A DNA stretch of 64,000 nt from Ottowia flava (GTDB lineage Bacteria > Pseudomonadota > Gammaproteobacteria > Burkholderiales > Burkholderiaceae_C), in assembly GCF_008017535.1 (NCBI RefSeq), contig NZ_VRUA01000015.1, positions 1 through 64,000 of the forward strand. Reading direction: 5' to 3'. The first letter of the stretch is position 1. The number at the start of each line of letters is the position of its first letter. Below are positions 54,680-62,923 of the stretch, in pieces. The translations under genes and the position numbers were made by a program. The notes beneath the pieces are model-generated. The model saw nothing but the letters and a program-made list of their open reading frames with translations, did no database searches and was not told the DNA's origin.

Positions 54680-55693
54680 TCAGGCGTTCTCGTCTGCGAC
54701 GCGCACCAGTTGCTTGCCCAGGTTCTTGCCGGTCAGCATGCCCATGAAGGCCTCAGGCGCTGAACGCAGCCCGTGGGCGATGCTTTCGCGGTAGCGCACC
54801 TTGCCTTCCTTGATCCACTGCGCGATCTCGGCGAACGCGCCCGGCCAGTGGTCCATGTGTTCGCTGATGATGAAGCCGGTGAGCGAAGCGCGCTGGCGCA
54901 CCAGCTCGAAAACCTCGAACCCGGTGCTGCGGCTGGCGGTGTTGTACTGGCTGATGGCCCCGCACAGCACGACGCGTGCGTGGGCGTTCAAACGCCCCAT
55001 GACCATGTCCATGATCGGGCCGCCGACGTTCTCGAACGACACGTCCACGTAGTCGGGTGTGGCGGCAATGAAGCGCTCGACCAGATCGGGCGCGCGGTAG
55101 TCGAGGCAGGCGTCGAAGCCCAGTTCTTCGATCACGTAGCGGCACTTTTCGGGCCCGCCAGCGATGCCGACCACGCGGCACCCCTTAATCTTGGCGATCT
55201 GGCCAACCAGGCTGCCCACAGCGCCCGACGCCGCACTGACCACGACCGTGTCGCCCGGCTGTGGCTTGCCCAGCTGCGTGAGGCCGTAGTGCGCCGTGGC
55301 GCCGGGCATGCCGAGCACGCCGACCGCCGTTGAAACCGGGCCCAGTCCGCTGTCGATGCGGCGCACAGCGGCGGCGTCGAGGCTGGCAAATTCCTGCCAG
55401 CCGAAGCGTCCCGCGACATAGCTGCCCACAGGCAGAGCGTCCGAATCGCTCTTCAACACGCGACCGACGCCAAAACCCGGCATCAGGTCGCCCGGGTTCA
55501 AGTGGGGTACGTACGAACGCACCGGATCCATCATGGGGCGCACGTACGGGTCGAGCGACAGGTAGAGCTGTTGCGCCAGCAAGCCGCCCGGCGCCATGGT
55601 GGGCATGTCGGCCTCGACCACGCTGAAGTCGTCGGCACACAGCACGCGGTCAGGGTGGCGCGCCATGCGCACCTGCAGTTGCTTCGCGCTCAT
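54680..55693 (-). CDS. NADP-dependent MDR oxidoreductase (CurA type)
   Basis: 337-residue medium-chain reductase without catalytic zinc ligands, of the leukotriene B4 dehydrogenase/CurA group that reduces double bonds of enones with NADPH. LAQQLYLSLDPYVRPMM is the typical N-terminal segment, VVSAASGAVGSLVGQIAK the nucleotide-binding loop, and YVDVSFENVGGPIMDMVMG follows. The start overlaps the amidohydrolase stop as ATGA. It is the last gene of the LysR-flanked cluster. Confidence 0.92.
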   Translation of the reverse strand: MSAKQLQVRMARHPDRVLCADDFSVVEADMPTMAPGGLLAQQLYLSLDPYVRPMMDPVRSYVPHLNPGDLMPGFGVGRVLKSDSDALPVGSYVAGRFGWQEFASLDAAAVRRIDSGLGPVSTAVGVLGMPGATAHYGLTQLGKPQPGDTVVVSAASGAVGSLVGQIAKIKGCRVVGIAGGPEKCRYVIEELGFDACLDYRAPDLVERFIAATPDYVDVSFENVGGPIMDMVMGRLNAHARVVLCGAISQYNTASRSTGFEVFELVRQRASLTGFIISEHMDHWPGAFAEIAQWIKEGKVRYRESIAHGLRSAPEAFMGMLTGKNLGKQLVRVADENA

Positions 55694-56619
55694 TGGGCTT
55701 CCTCCAGTTTCAGCAGGCGGGCGGCGTTGCCGTACATGTAGGCGCGCAAAGCGTCAGGTTCGATACCCAGCTCGAGTGTGCGACGCACAGGCGTTTCGAT
55801 GCTCGAGAAGGCGTAGGCCGAGGCGTAGATGAAGCGCTCGGGCATCATGCGGATGCCCTCGACGAAGGCCGAGCCGCCGGGCGTGAACACGTATACGTCG
55901 GGCGACAGGTACACGTTCATCACGCCAGTCGCTTCGCTCTTGTAGGCCAGTGCAATCGCTTCGTTGACGTAGGGGTAGGCGCCGTGGCCCAGCACGACGG
56001 GCATCTTCGGAAAGCGGCGCGCGACGCGCTCGAAATGCACCGGGTCGGTGTAGGTGTTGTCGGGGCCGGAGAGCGGGCCCGACATGAACAGCAGGGGCAC
56101 GCCCAGGTCGTTGACGCGCTGGTAGATGGGCATCAGGCTCTCGTCTTCGGCGTACATCGGCGTACGGGCAAAACCCGGTTCGATGCAGACACCGCGCATG
56201 CCCAGTACCTTGACGGCACGCTCCAGGCCGAGCAGCAACTCCTCCATCGGCAGGTCGAGGTCAACGCCCGCCAGCGACACCATGCGGCCGTGGGTTCGGC
56301 CCTCCAGTTCGTGCAGGTAGTCGTCGCCGATGTGCACGGGCACGGCGCGGTTGGGCGAATGGCGGCCATTCATGACGCCCAAGCGAACACCGGCGCGGTC
56401 CATTTCCTCGAACAACAGCTTGAGCGCGTGCTCGTCGGCATCGTCGCCGCCTGCCAGGCTCGCCGCATACGAGGCAGGCATGCCGTCATCGCCCCACATG
56501 CGACCCAGTCGCTCGACCAGCGCCGGGGTGAAGAAGTCGCGGTAAGGGCCGGTGGGCGGGCGCAGGCGGAAGTCAATGATCTTGCCGTGCAGATCTTCTA
56601 AGCGAAGGGGTGCAGTCAT
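55690..56619 (-). CDS. Amidohydrolase-2 family protein lacking the HxH motif
   Basis: 309 residues resembling the ACMSD/amidohydrolase-2 TIM barrel: CIEPGFARTPMYAEDESLMP, VPLLFMSGPLSGPDNTYTDP, PKMPVVLGHGAYPYVNEAIA and the C-terminal NAARLLKLEE. The strand-1 metal motif DxHxH is replaced by IDFRLRPPTGPYRD, so the usual metal site is incomplete. Such variants include enzymes that work without the full metal set. The conserved His in GHGAYP remains. Probably a decarboxylase or hydrolase in a catabolic route with the neighbouring reductase and Bug protein. Confidence 0.82.
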   Translation of the reverse strand: MTAPLRLEDLHGKIIDFRLRPPTGPYRDFFTPALVERLGRMWGDDGMPASYAASLAGGDDADEHALKLLFEEMDRAGVRLGVMNGRHSPNRAVPVHIGDDYLHELEGRTHGRMVSLAGVDLDLPMEELLLGLERAVKVLGMRGVCIEPGFARTPMYAEDESLMPIYQRVNDLGVPLLFMSGPLSGPDNTYTDPVHFERVARRFPKMPVVLGHGAYPYVNEAIALAYKSEATGVMNVYLSPDVYVFTPGGSAFVEGIRMMPERFIYASAYAFSSIETPVRRTLELGIEPDALRAYMYGNAARLLKLEEAQ

Positions 56620-56719
56620 GTTGCGAACGTGGTTGAGAGAAGGGAAAGGAAGAGCCGCGCGCCCTGGATGGGGGCGCGTTGCGCGGGTGGAATGGCTGGG
56701 CGCTGGGCGCCGGGATCAA

Positions 56720-57700
56720 TCAGTCGGGCGTCATGCGCGACTCGGTGACGATGGTTCGCCACTTGTCGCCTTCGGCCTGGAACAGCTTGGCGAACGCTGC
56801 GCGCGAAGGGCTGGCCGCCGGGATCGTGTGAAACAGCTTGGCCGACTGCAGATGCGCCTTGCTTTCCACGGCCTGCACGGCCGCGGCATAAAGCTTGTCG
56901 AGGATCTGCGGTGGTGTGCCCTTGGGTGCGAACAACGCCGTCCAGCTGTCGGCCAGGTAGATGTCGTCCTTGAAGGCTTCCGCCAGCGTGGGAACGTCGG
57001 GCCATTGGGGAAGGCGCTTGCTCGACGTGACCGCGAGCGGACGGACGTTGCCCCGGTCGATCTGCGCGGCGCCCACGCCCGTGACCGGCAGGGCAAACCC
57101 GATGTCACCGCGCGTGAGCATGGGACCGAGATCGGCCGTGAGCGTGCGCAGCGGAATGTGCGTCACATTCAGCTGGTTGCGCTGCCCGATCATGGCCGCC
57201 AGCAAATGCGAGGCCGAACCCACGCCGCCCGAGCCGTAGTTCATGCCCTGGGGACTCTGCTGGATCCACGAGACGAAGCTGGGGATGTCCTTGGCAGGGC
57301 TGTTCTTGGAGACGACCAGCACGCTGGGCATCCAGAACATCATGGTGATGGGCGCGAGGTCGCGCACCGGATCGAGCTTGGCGCGAGGATGGATCTGCTG
57401 GTGGATGAAGTTAGCGTTGCTGCCCGCCAGCAGCGTGTAGCCATTGGGCTCGGCCTTGGTGGCAACCTCGTAGCCGATCTGGCTGCCAGCGCCGACCTTG
57501 TTCTCGACGATCACCGGCGTTTTCAGCGCCTTGCCGAACTCGTCAGCGAATTGCCGCACCTGCACGTCGATGCCGCTGCCCGCACCCCACGGCACGATGA
57601 TCTTGATCGGCCGGCTTGGAAAGGTGTCCTGTGCCAGCGCAGTTCCAAAAAAGCAAGCTGCCGCAACCGCAGTCGCCACCAGTTGGAAAGTCTTTCTCAT
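56720..57700 (-). CDS. Bug-family (TctC) solute-binding protein
   Basis: 326 residues, signal peptide VATAVAAACFFGTALA. Core motifs: RPIKIIVPWGAGSGIDVQVR, VENKVGAGSQIGYEVATKA, NGYTLLAGSNANFIHQQIH and FAPKGTPPQILDKLY. It is less similar to the other two Bug proteins here. First gene of an operon with the amidohydrolase and reductase, divergent from the LysR regulator, so it probably captures the substrate they degrade. No TctAB partner in the window. Confidence 0.93.
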   Translation of the reverse strand: MRKTFQLVATAVAAACFFGTALAQDTFPSRPIKIIVPWGAGSGIDVQVRQFADEFGKALKTPVIVENKVGAGSQIGYEVATKAEPNGYTLLAGSNANFIHQQIHPRAKLDPVRDLAPITMMFWMPSVLVVSKNSPAKDIPSFVSWIQQSPQGMNYGSGGVGSASHLLAAMIGQRNQLNVTHIPLRTLTADLGPMLTRGDIGFALPVTGVGAAQIDRGNVRPLAVTSSKRLPQWPDVPTLAEAFKDDIYLADSWTALFAPKGTPPQILDKLYAAAVQAVESKAHLQSAKLFHTIPAASPSRAAFAKLFQAEGDKWRTIVTESRMTPD

Positions 57701-57802
57701 GCTTGTCTCCTGTCTTCTCGTTGGACTGCTTTTTCCGCCTCGTTGGACGCGATGATGGGTCAGCTACCCATTGCCGTCCAATGAGTTAAATTGCCATGAT
57801 TC

Positions 57803-57818
57803 ATAACCAATTGGTTAT
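57803..57818. promoter_or_regulatory. Perfect palindrome, probable LysR operator
   Basis: ATAACCAATTGGTTAT is a perfect 16-bp palindrome, 6 bp before the LysR start codon and about 100 bp from the Bug start. In LysR systems such a site between divergent genes is normally the regulator's recognition site and gives autoregulation. Confidence 0.7.
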
Positions 57819-57824
57819 TTCTAA

Positions 57825-58793
57825 ATGGGACCATTGAATCTGGCGAGGCTGCGCACGTTTTGCGAGGTGGCCGATGCGTCGAGCTACACGGTGGCTGCGG
57901 CGCGACTCTTTCGCACCCAACCTGCCGTGTCGAAGCAGGTGGCCGAATTGGAAGCCGAATTGGGCCTGCGCCTGTTCGAGCGTCAGGGCCGCAACATTCG
58001 TCTGACGCCACCCGGAGTGACCCTGTACGAACGTGCTCGGCGCCTGCTGGAGGAGGCCGCGGAATTCGAGGCGAAGGCCAGCGCGCTGGCGCGGGGCGAG
58101 CAAGGCGCCTTGCGCATCGGCGCCCATACCTTGCTGTTTCGCCAGACCCTGCCGCGCCTGCTGACGGCGTACGCGAAAGACTGGCCAACCATCGACGTGT
58201 CGATCGTCGAGGACAGCGCCGAACGCCTGGCCATGCGCGTGGAATCGCGCGAACTGGATTTTGCCTTCGCACGCTACATGAGCAGCGACACGCTGATGGC
58301 GCGCCGCCTCTTTCCCATGTACGTTGTCGTCGTCGTCGGACTGGAGCACCGCTTCGCGCAAAGCGAAAGCGTCGACGTAAGCGACTTGGCCGGTGAAGCC
58401 TTGCTGCTGATGCCGCGCGACTCAGGCAGCCGCATCCTTCTGGATCAGGCGTGCCAGGCCGAAGGCATCCGCCTGCGCAACGCGAAGATGGAGACCAACT
58501 CACCCGAGGGTTTGGTCAACATGGCGGCCGCCGGCCACGGGGTTGCGCTGCTGCTGACCATGGCGTCGGTGGAGGCTGAAGGCGTGCGCGCCGTCCCGCT
58601 GCTGCACCACGGGCGCCATCTGGCGACCTGGTCGTCAATCTTGTGGGCGCGACGCAGGGAGTTGCCGCCCTACGCCAAGGCCCTGATCGAATTGGCCAGC
58701 GTGCAATTGCGCATGGGTTTTCCGGGTGAACAGTTCCGTTTTCCGGCCAACGCTGGAGACGACGCTGCAGGTCCACCAGATTCACCCATGTGA
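57825..58793 (+). CDS. LysR-family transcriptional regulator
   Basis: 322 residues. The N-terminal winged helix-turn-helix (LARLRTFCEVADASSYTVAA, RTQPAVSKQVAELEAELG) is followed by a long linker helix. The periplasmic-binding-like effector domain follows (GALRIGAHTLLFRQTLPRLL ...). It diverges from the Bug/amidohydrolase/reductase operon, which it most likely controls, with the operator palindrome in between. Effector unknown. Confidence 0.93.
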   Translation: MGPLNLARLRTFCEVADASSYTVAAARLFRTQPAVSKQVAELEAELGLRLFERQGRNIRLTPPGVTLYERARRLLEEAAEFEAKASALARGEQGALRIGAHTLLFRQTLPRLLTAYAKDWPTIDVSIVEDSAERLAMRVESRELDFAFARYMSSDTLMARRLFPMYVVVVVGLEHRFAQSESVDVSDLAGEALLLMPRDSGSRILLDQACQAEGIRLRNAKMETNSPEGLVNMAAAGHGVALLLTMASVEAEGVRAVPLLHHGRHLATWSSILWARRRELPPYAKALIELASVQLRMGFPGEQFRFPANAGDDAAGPPDSPM

Positions 58794-58823
58794 TGCTCCG
58801 CGGACACGCTCTGCCGCCCTGTT

Positions 58824-60785
58824 TTACTGCGACGCCGCCGTAGCCGCCGGCGTCGCAGCCACCTGGGGAGTGCTCGCAGGTACAGGCACCAGGATCTTGG
58901 CCTTGTACTTGGCCTTCAACGTCTCGTAATAGCTCACCGTCTCGGACAGCGCCCAGAGCTGCTCGTAGCGCTGCAGGTTCTGCGCGGCGACTTCCTTGGA
59001 TTCGCTCGCGCGCGGAACGACCTTGTCGACGCGCGCCACCACGAAACCTTCGGCACCCAAATTGACGCCGACCAGCTTGGGCAGCTTGGCTGGGTCGGCA
59101 CGCAACGCTGCTTCGACCAAGCTCGGCGGCTGGCCCTCCGGCTGATCGCGGGACACCGTCACCACTTGGGTCAGATCGGGCGTAGCGCTTTCTGGCTTGG
59201 CCTCCCAGGCCTTCAGGCGCTCTTGACCTGCCTTCAACGCCTGCTCGGCGCCTTTTTGCGCGACGTAGGCAGCGCGCACCTCGGCCTTGACCTCGGCGAA
59301 TGGGCGGGCGTGCGCCGGCGCATGGGAGACGACCCGTCCCGACGCCAATTCGTTTGCGCCGACTTCCATTGCTTCGGTGTTGCGCTTCTTCTCCAGCGCG
59401 TCAGGGCTGAACAGTGCCCCCAGGAACTTGGCGTTCGCCAGCGCACCGATCGCGCCCGAGGCGGGGGTGCGAGTCACGTTGTCAGCAGTCTGGATGCTCA
59501 GTTTCAACTTGTCGGCCGTTGGCTTGAGGCTGTCCGACTGCTCGTACACGCCGTTGCGGAATTCCTCAGCCAACTCGCCAAAGCGCTTTTGCGCTTCCTG
59601 CACGCGATACTGATCTTCAAGTTTCGCGCGCGCCTGCTCAAACGGTGGCACGCCAGACGCCTTGATCTCGGTCAGGCGCACGATGTGGTAGCCAAAATCG
59701 GACTCGACCAGCCCGCTGACATCGCCCGCCTTCGCGAGCGAGAAGGCGGCCTTGGCAATGGCCGGATCGGTCCCGCGATCACTGCGGAAAAATCCCAAGT
59801 CACCGCCGCTGGCCGCGCTGACATCGTCCTGCGACGACTTCCTGGCCACTTCGGCAAACGTGTCCGGCACCTTGCGCAGTGCATCCAGCAGGCCTTGCGC
59901 CGTGGACTTGGCCTTCTCACGCTCGGCAGCAGGCGCGTCCTTGGGTGCCATGATTAGGATGTGCGCGGCGCGGCGCTCTTCAGGTTGCCCCAATGTGGCG
60001 CTGTTCTGCTCGTAATACTTGCGCAGGTCCTGCTCGCTCACCTCAATAGCCTTCTTGACCGGCTCCAGTCCTAGCACCAAGTATTCGATCTTTGCCGATT
60101 CAGGCGCTTGATAGCGGCCGAGGTTGTCTTTGTAGAAGGCCTCCAGCTCGGCTTCGGTCGGGTTCAGCTTGGCGGCGTAGTCGGCGGTAGCGAACTTAGT
60201 CAGGCGGATCTCGCGGCGCTCAAGGAATGCGTTCATTGCCACGTCGGCCTCGGCCTGCGTCGAGAAGCTACTGTTGGCCACGCCGCCAAGCACCTGACGC
60301 CGCGCCATGTCCTGTCGCACGCTGGCCTCGAATGCCTCGGGCGTCAGCCCCTGCGCCGACAGCGCACGGCGGTATTCGTCCATGTTCAGCGTGCCATCCG
60401 CACGGCGCAGCGAAGCCATGTTGGGATCGCTTTGTAAGTAGGACACCAAGCGTGCATCGCTCACGCTGAGGTGTTCGTCCGCCGCAGCCGCTGCGAGCAC
60501 CCGCTCGCGCACCAGTTGATCCAGCGAGGCGTATTTGATTTGAGGCGAATCCAGCAGGTTCAGATCGATCTGAGGATTGTTGGCGCGCAGACGATCAACT
60601 TCGGCGCGATGGGCGTTGTCCCACTCGGTCTGCGTGATCGACTTGCCGTTGACGCTGGCCACCGTGGTGCTGGCATCGCTCATGCGCGAATAGCCGTCAA
60701 TGCCGAACAGCACGAACGATGGAATGATCAGCAGAAACAGCACCCCCATCAGCAGCTTGGTGTGTTTGCGGACGGTATCGAACAT
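58824..60785 (-). CDS. ppiD: PpiD-like periplasmic folding chaperone
   Basis: 653 residues: a short cytoplasmic N-terminus, one transmembrane anchor (LLMGVLFLLIIPSFVLFGI), a SurA_N-like helical domain, a parvulin (PpiC) domain (about residues 270-370: RRAAHILIMAPKDAP, GGDLGFFRSDRG, SDFGYHIVRL) and a C-terminal helical domain. It assists folding of proteins leaving the Sec channel. The last codons form an inverted repeat GCGACGCC / GGCGTCGC that could help termination. The prophage attachment site lies directly upstream. Confidence 0.94.
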   Translation of the reverse strand: MFDTVRKHTKLLMGVLFLLIIPSFVLFGIDGYSRMSDASTTVASVNGKSITQTEWDNAHRAEVDRLRANNPQIDLNLLDSPQIKYASLDQLVRERVLAAAAADEHLSVSDARLVSYLQSDPNMASLRRADGTLNMDEYRRALSAQGLTPEAFEASVRQDMARRQVLGGVANSSFSTQAEADVAMNAFLERREIRLTKFATADYAAKLNPTEAELEAFYKDNLGRYQAPESAKIEYLVLGLEPVKKAIEVSEQDLRKYYEQNSATLGQPEERRAAHILIMAPKDAPAAEREKAKSTAQGLLDALRKVPDTFAEVARKSSQDDVSAASGGDLGFFRSDRGTDPAIAKAAFSLAKAGDVSGLVESDFGYHIVRLTEIKASGVPPFEQARAKLEDQYRVQEAQKRFGELAEEFRNGVYEQSDSLKPTADKLKLSIQTADNVTRTPASGAIGALANAKFLGALFSPDALEKKRNTEAMEVGANELASGRVVSHAPAHARPFAEVKAEVRAAYVAQKGAEQALKAGQERLKAWEAKPESATPDLTQVVTVSRDQPEGQPPSLVEAALRADPAKLPKLVGVNLGAEGFVVARVDKVVPRASESKEVAAQNLQRYEQLWALSETVSYYETLKAKYKAKILVPVPASTPQVAATPAATAASQ

Positions 60786-60824
60786 GCGGGGAAACTCTCT
60801 GAAACTGGGCTGGGCAACAGCAAA

Positions 60825-60848
60825 AAAGGCGAACCTGAGTTCGCCTTT
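60825..60848 (-). terminator. Rho-independent terminator of tRNA-Val
   Basis: AAAGGCGAA, loop, TTCGCCTTT followed on the minus strand by TTT. It lies 9 bp after the 3' end of the truncated tRNA-Val and upstream of ppiD, as a leftover of the original tRNA transcription unit. Confidence 0.85.
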
Positions 60849-60856
60849 GCTTCGTG

Positions 60857-60907
60857 TGGTGGGTGCTGACAGTCTCGAACTGCCGACCTACTCCGTGTAA
60901 AGGAGCC
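60857..60907 (-). other. Truncated tRNA-Val(TAC) 3' half, prophage attachment site
   Basis: The minus strand reads the anticodon arm (CTCCTTTACACGGAG, anticodon TAC), T-arm (GCAGTTCGAGACTGTC) and acceptor AGCACCCACCA of a valine tRNA, but the D-arm and 5' acceptor half are missing. Phages often integrate in the 3' part of a tRNA gene; the intact tRNA is rebuilt at the far end and this copy remains at the near end. The prophage genes follow immediately. Confidence 0.85.
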
Positions 60908-61003
60908 GGATTTTTATATAAATCAAGCACTTACCATGTCAACCGACTGACGCCACCAACTGCGGGTCATAGCGATGCGTGATTTTACTCGGTAGCGCGG
61001 GCT

Positions 61004-61168
61004 CTACTTGACTGCGCTGCGGGCGTTCAGCAGCGCCTGGGCGCGATCGACCAAGCGCTGGATGCGCGCCCAGGCGGCGATGGTGGCCTGCTGGGCGGCG
61101 AGCAGGTTGGTCTGAGCGGTGGCCAGGGCCTGTTGGTCTACGGGCGGGATGGGGTCGCCGTTATGGTC
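61004..61168 (-). pseudogene. Prophage gene remnant without start codon
   Basis: 54 codons open on the minus strand: PVDQQALATAQTNLLAAQQA, TIAAWARIQRLVDRAQALLN, ending ARSAVK-TAG. There is no ATG, GTG or TTG in frame before the upstream TGA, which lies in a 7-1-7 inverted repeat at 61166-61180. It looks like the 3' end of a phage gene, cut at the attachment-proximal border. Family not recognised. Confidence 0.5.
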
Positions 61169-61180
61169 TCAAATTGAGAC
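61166..61180. repeat. Inverted repeat at the prophage border
   Basis: GTCTCAA-A-TTGAGAC, a perfect 7-1-7 inverted repeat between the lysis genes and the attachment site. It could be an operator or a junction of past recombination. Confidence 0.5.
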
Positions 61181-61198
61181 TATTGCAAGACCTTTTTA

Positions 61199-61221
61199 AA
61201 CCCGACTGTCTTTGTCGGGTT
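61199..61221 (-). terminator. Terminator-like hairpin after the lysis genes
   Basis: AACCCGAC, 7-nt loop, GTCGGGTT, 10 bp after the Rz stop codon. The minus-strand flank TTTAAAAA gives only a short T-run. Confidence 0.6.
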
Positions 61222-61231
61222 CACCCATCCA

Positions 61232-61831
61232 TCAAGGCGGCGGCGCCGAGGCCACCGCACCCGGTGGCGCAGCATGCCCCGCCACAAACCCCGCCTGCTG
61301 CGCGCGCGCATCGTCCAGATCGGCGTAGCACTTCAGCAGGCCCTTGCGGATCACTTCACCCCTGGCAGCTTCCCCGACAAGAAAGTGTCCATCCTCCCGG
61401 TAAAGCTGGGCGCCAGTACATCCTGGGGCAGCTGTTTGGTCGGTGGGATCGCCGGGCAGGTTGCGATCGCGTGGGGGACCGCCTGCGGGGCGCTGGGGGC
61501 GGTTTCGCAGGCGCTCAAGAGCAGCATCACGCTCGCGAGTAACAGTAGTGATTTCATCGTCCAGTTCCTTGGTTCGTTGGTTAAAAGAGCCCTGCATGAC
61601 GCCGCCGACGCGGTAGGCCTCGGCCAGCAGGGTGGTGCTGCGGGTGATCAGCTCGCCCTTGAATGTGTCGTACTGCACCTGCACACGGTGCGCACCGGCC
61701 TTGTCGCCGGCGGCGTAGCCGCGCTTTTCAGCGGCGCCCACGCGCCAGGCGTGGGCGCCCCACAGGCCGGCGAGCAGCGCGAGCAGGATCAGCCAGCGGT
61801 AGGGGTTGAGGAGGTCGAGTAACTTGCTCAT
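61232..61831 (-). CDS. Rz-like inner-membrane spanin
   Basis: 199 residues: one N-terminal membrane anchor (YRWLILLALLAGLWGAHAW) and a long charged helix with coiled-coil character (residues about 45-110, TKELDDEITTVTRERDAALE). This is the i-spanin layout of phage Rz. It joins Rz1 across the periplasm to fuse the two membranes at the last step of lysis. Its start overlaps the amidase stop as ATGA. The Rz1 gene is nested inside it in another frame. Confidence 0.82.
   Translation of the reverse strand: MSKLLDLLNPYRWLILLALLAGLWGAHAWRVGAAEKRGYAAGDKAGAHRVQVQYDTFKGELITRSTTLLAEAYRVGGVMQGSFNQRTKELDDEITTVTRERDAALERLRNRPQRPAGGPPRDRNLPGDPTDQTAAPGCTGAQLYREDGHFLVGEAARGEVIRKGLLKCYADLDDARAQQAGFVAGHAAPPGAVASAPPP
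61351..61557 (-). CDS. Rz1-like outer-membrane lipoprotein spanin, nested in Rz
   Basis: 68 residues, entirely inside the Rz gene in another reading frame. Lipoprotein signal SLLLLASVMLLLSACETAPS with lipobox LSAC and a mature part rich in Pro (SAPQAVPHAIATCPAIPPTK). This matches phage o-spanins, which are short, proline-rich lipoproteins. The nested arrangement as in lambda Rz/Rz1 strengthens both calls. Confidence 0.82.
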   Translation of the reverse strand: MKSLLLLASVMLLLSACETAPSAPQAVPHAIATCPAIPPTKQLPQDVLAPSFTGRMDTFLSGKLPGVK

Positions 61832-62355
61832 GTCGCCACTTCATCCAGCACGTCCGCGATGGCTTGGGCCACGGCGCGGGGATTGGCCAGGTAGCGCTCG
61901 CGCTCCGTGGGGTTGGTCAAGAAGAAGGTCTCAAGAATGACGCCTCCGCCGTTGACATAGCCCAGGCGGCCCCGTGCAGATTGGCTCTGGTCGATCCAGC
62001 CGCTGTCGCCGCGCACGCGGGTGCGCAGTGCCGAGGCCACGCGCTGGGCGAGCTGGCGGGCGACGGCGCGGTGCGGCGGCAGGCTGATGGCTTCGACCCC
62101 ATGAGCGCTGGGGTTGTCGGATGCGTTGAGGTGCAGCTCGACGGCGATGGCGCCCTGCCCGATCAGGCTGATCGCGTAACGCAGCGGCAAGTTATCGCCA
62201 TCGGCGCCATCTTCGATGACGACGTGGCCCATGCTGCGCAGCAGCTCGGCCGTGAGGTCGCGCAGCTCAAGGGCGATCTCGGCTTCGGTGAAATCGGCGG
62301 CGACGGCGCCGGGGTCGGTGGCCGAGTGGCCTGCGGTCAAGACGATCACGCTCAT
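61828..62355 (-). CDS. Phage endolysin, N-acetylmuramoyl-L-alanine amidase
   Basis: 175-residue Amidase_3 domain enzyme without signal peptide. The zinc ligands of this family are visible: LTAGHS (first His), TEAEIALE (Glu), VELHLNAS (His), and the catalytic Glu in ILETFFLTN. It cuts the bond between MurNAc and L-Ala. Lacking its own export signal, it needs the holin encoded upstream. Confidence 0.9.
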   Translation of the reverse strand: MSVIVLTAGHSATDPGAVAADFTEAEIALELRDLTAELLRSMGHVVIEDGADGDNLPLRYAISLIGQGAIAVELHLNASDNPSAHGVEAISLPPHRAVARQLAQRVASALRTRVRGDSGWIDQSQSARGRLGYVNGGGVILETFFLTNPTERERYLANPRAVAQAIADVLDEVAT

Positions 62356-62358
62356 GGT

Positions 62359-62922
62359 TCATGGCTCCATGTCATCGGGGTTTTGAAGGGACGATTGGTC
62401 TGGCGAGGGGGTAAAGCTGGTTGGGCTAGGCGGCCCAGGCCGACCCGGCGCGCCGGGGGCGCCCATGCCACCGTGGTGGCGCCAGCGCGGATTGGCGGCA
62501 ATGCGGATACGGTCGGCGATGCTTTCGACCGTGGTGTCGGCTAGGTGGGTGGCGCGGCCCTCTGTCCAGCTGAGAAAGGCGCCGCGCGCCCAGCCGGCCG
62601 CGAACAGCAGGGGCATGGCCAGCAGGAAGTGCGGCGGTGTAAACACAGCGCCCCAGGCGCCAATCGCGAGGTACATCACCACGCCTGCTATCGCGGCGGC
62701 GACGCCGTCGCGCCACAGCTCTTTCATGACCGAGAGAACGGCGATGCGCGTGGACGAAAGGGTGAAGGCTGTCTTGAACGCCGCGCCGACCAGCGAGGTG
62801 GCGACCGCGTAGCCCAGACTCTCCCAGTCGTAACCTTGAACGCCCAGCGCGAAGGTGTTGGCGGCTGCCGCGAGCGGCCACGATGCGGCCAGCGCCCACA
62901 CGATCAGGTACTGCCAGCGCAT
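62359..62922 (-). CDS. Putative prophage membrane protein (holin candidate)
   Basis: 187 residues from ATG 62922 (MRWQYLIVWALAASWPLAAA), with GGAG 5 nt upstream. A longer frame begins at 62967 but overlaps the previous gene. Three or four hydrophobic segments: residues 4-18, 35-55, 75-95 (GVAAAIAGVVMYLAIGAWGA) and 100-118. The C-terminal third is Pro/Gly-rich and polar. Position directly before the endolysin suggests a holin or class I pinholin role, but the size is large for a holin and the family is not recognised. Confidence 0.6.
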   Translation of the reverse strand: MRWQYLIVWALAASWPLAAAANTFALGVQGYDWESLGYAVATSLVGAAFKTAFTLSSTRIAVLSVMKELWRDGVAAAIAGVVMYLAIGAWGAVFTPPHFLLAMPLLFAAGWARGAFLSWTEGRATHLADTTVESIADRIRIAANPRWRHHGGMGAPGAPGRPGPPSPTSFTPSPDQSSLQNPDDMEP

Positions 62923-62923
62923 A

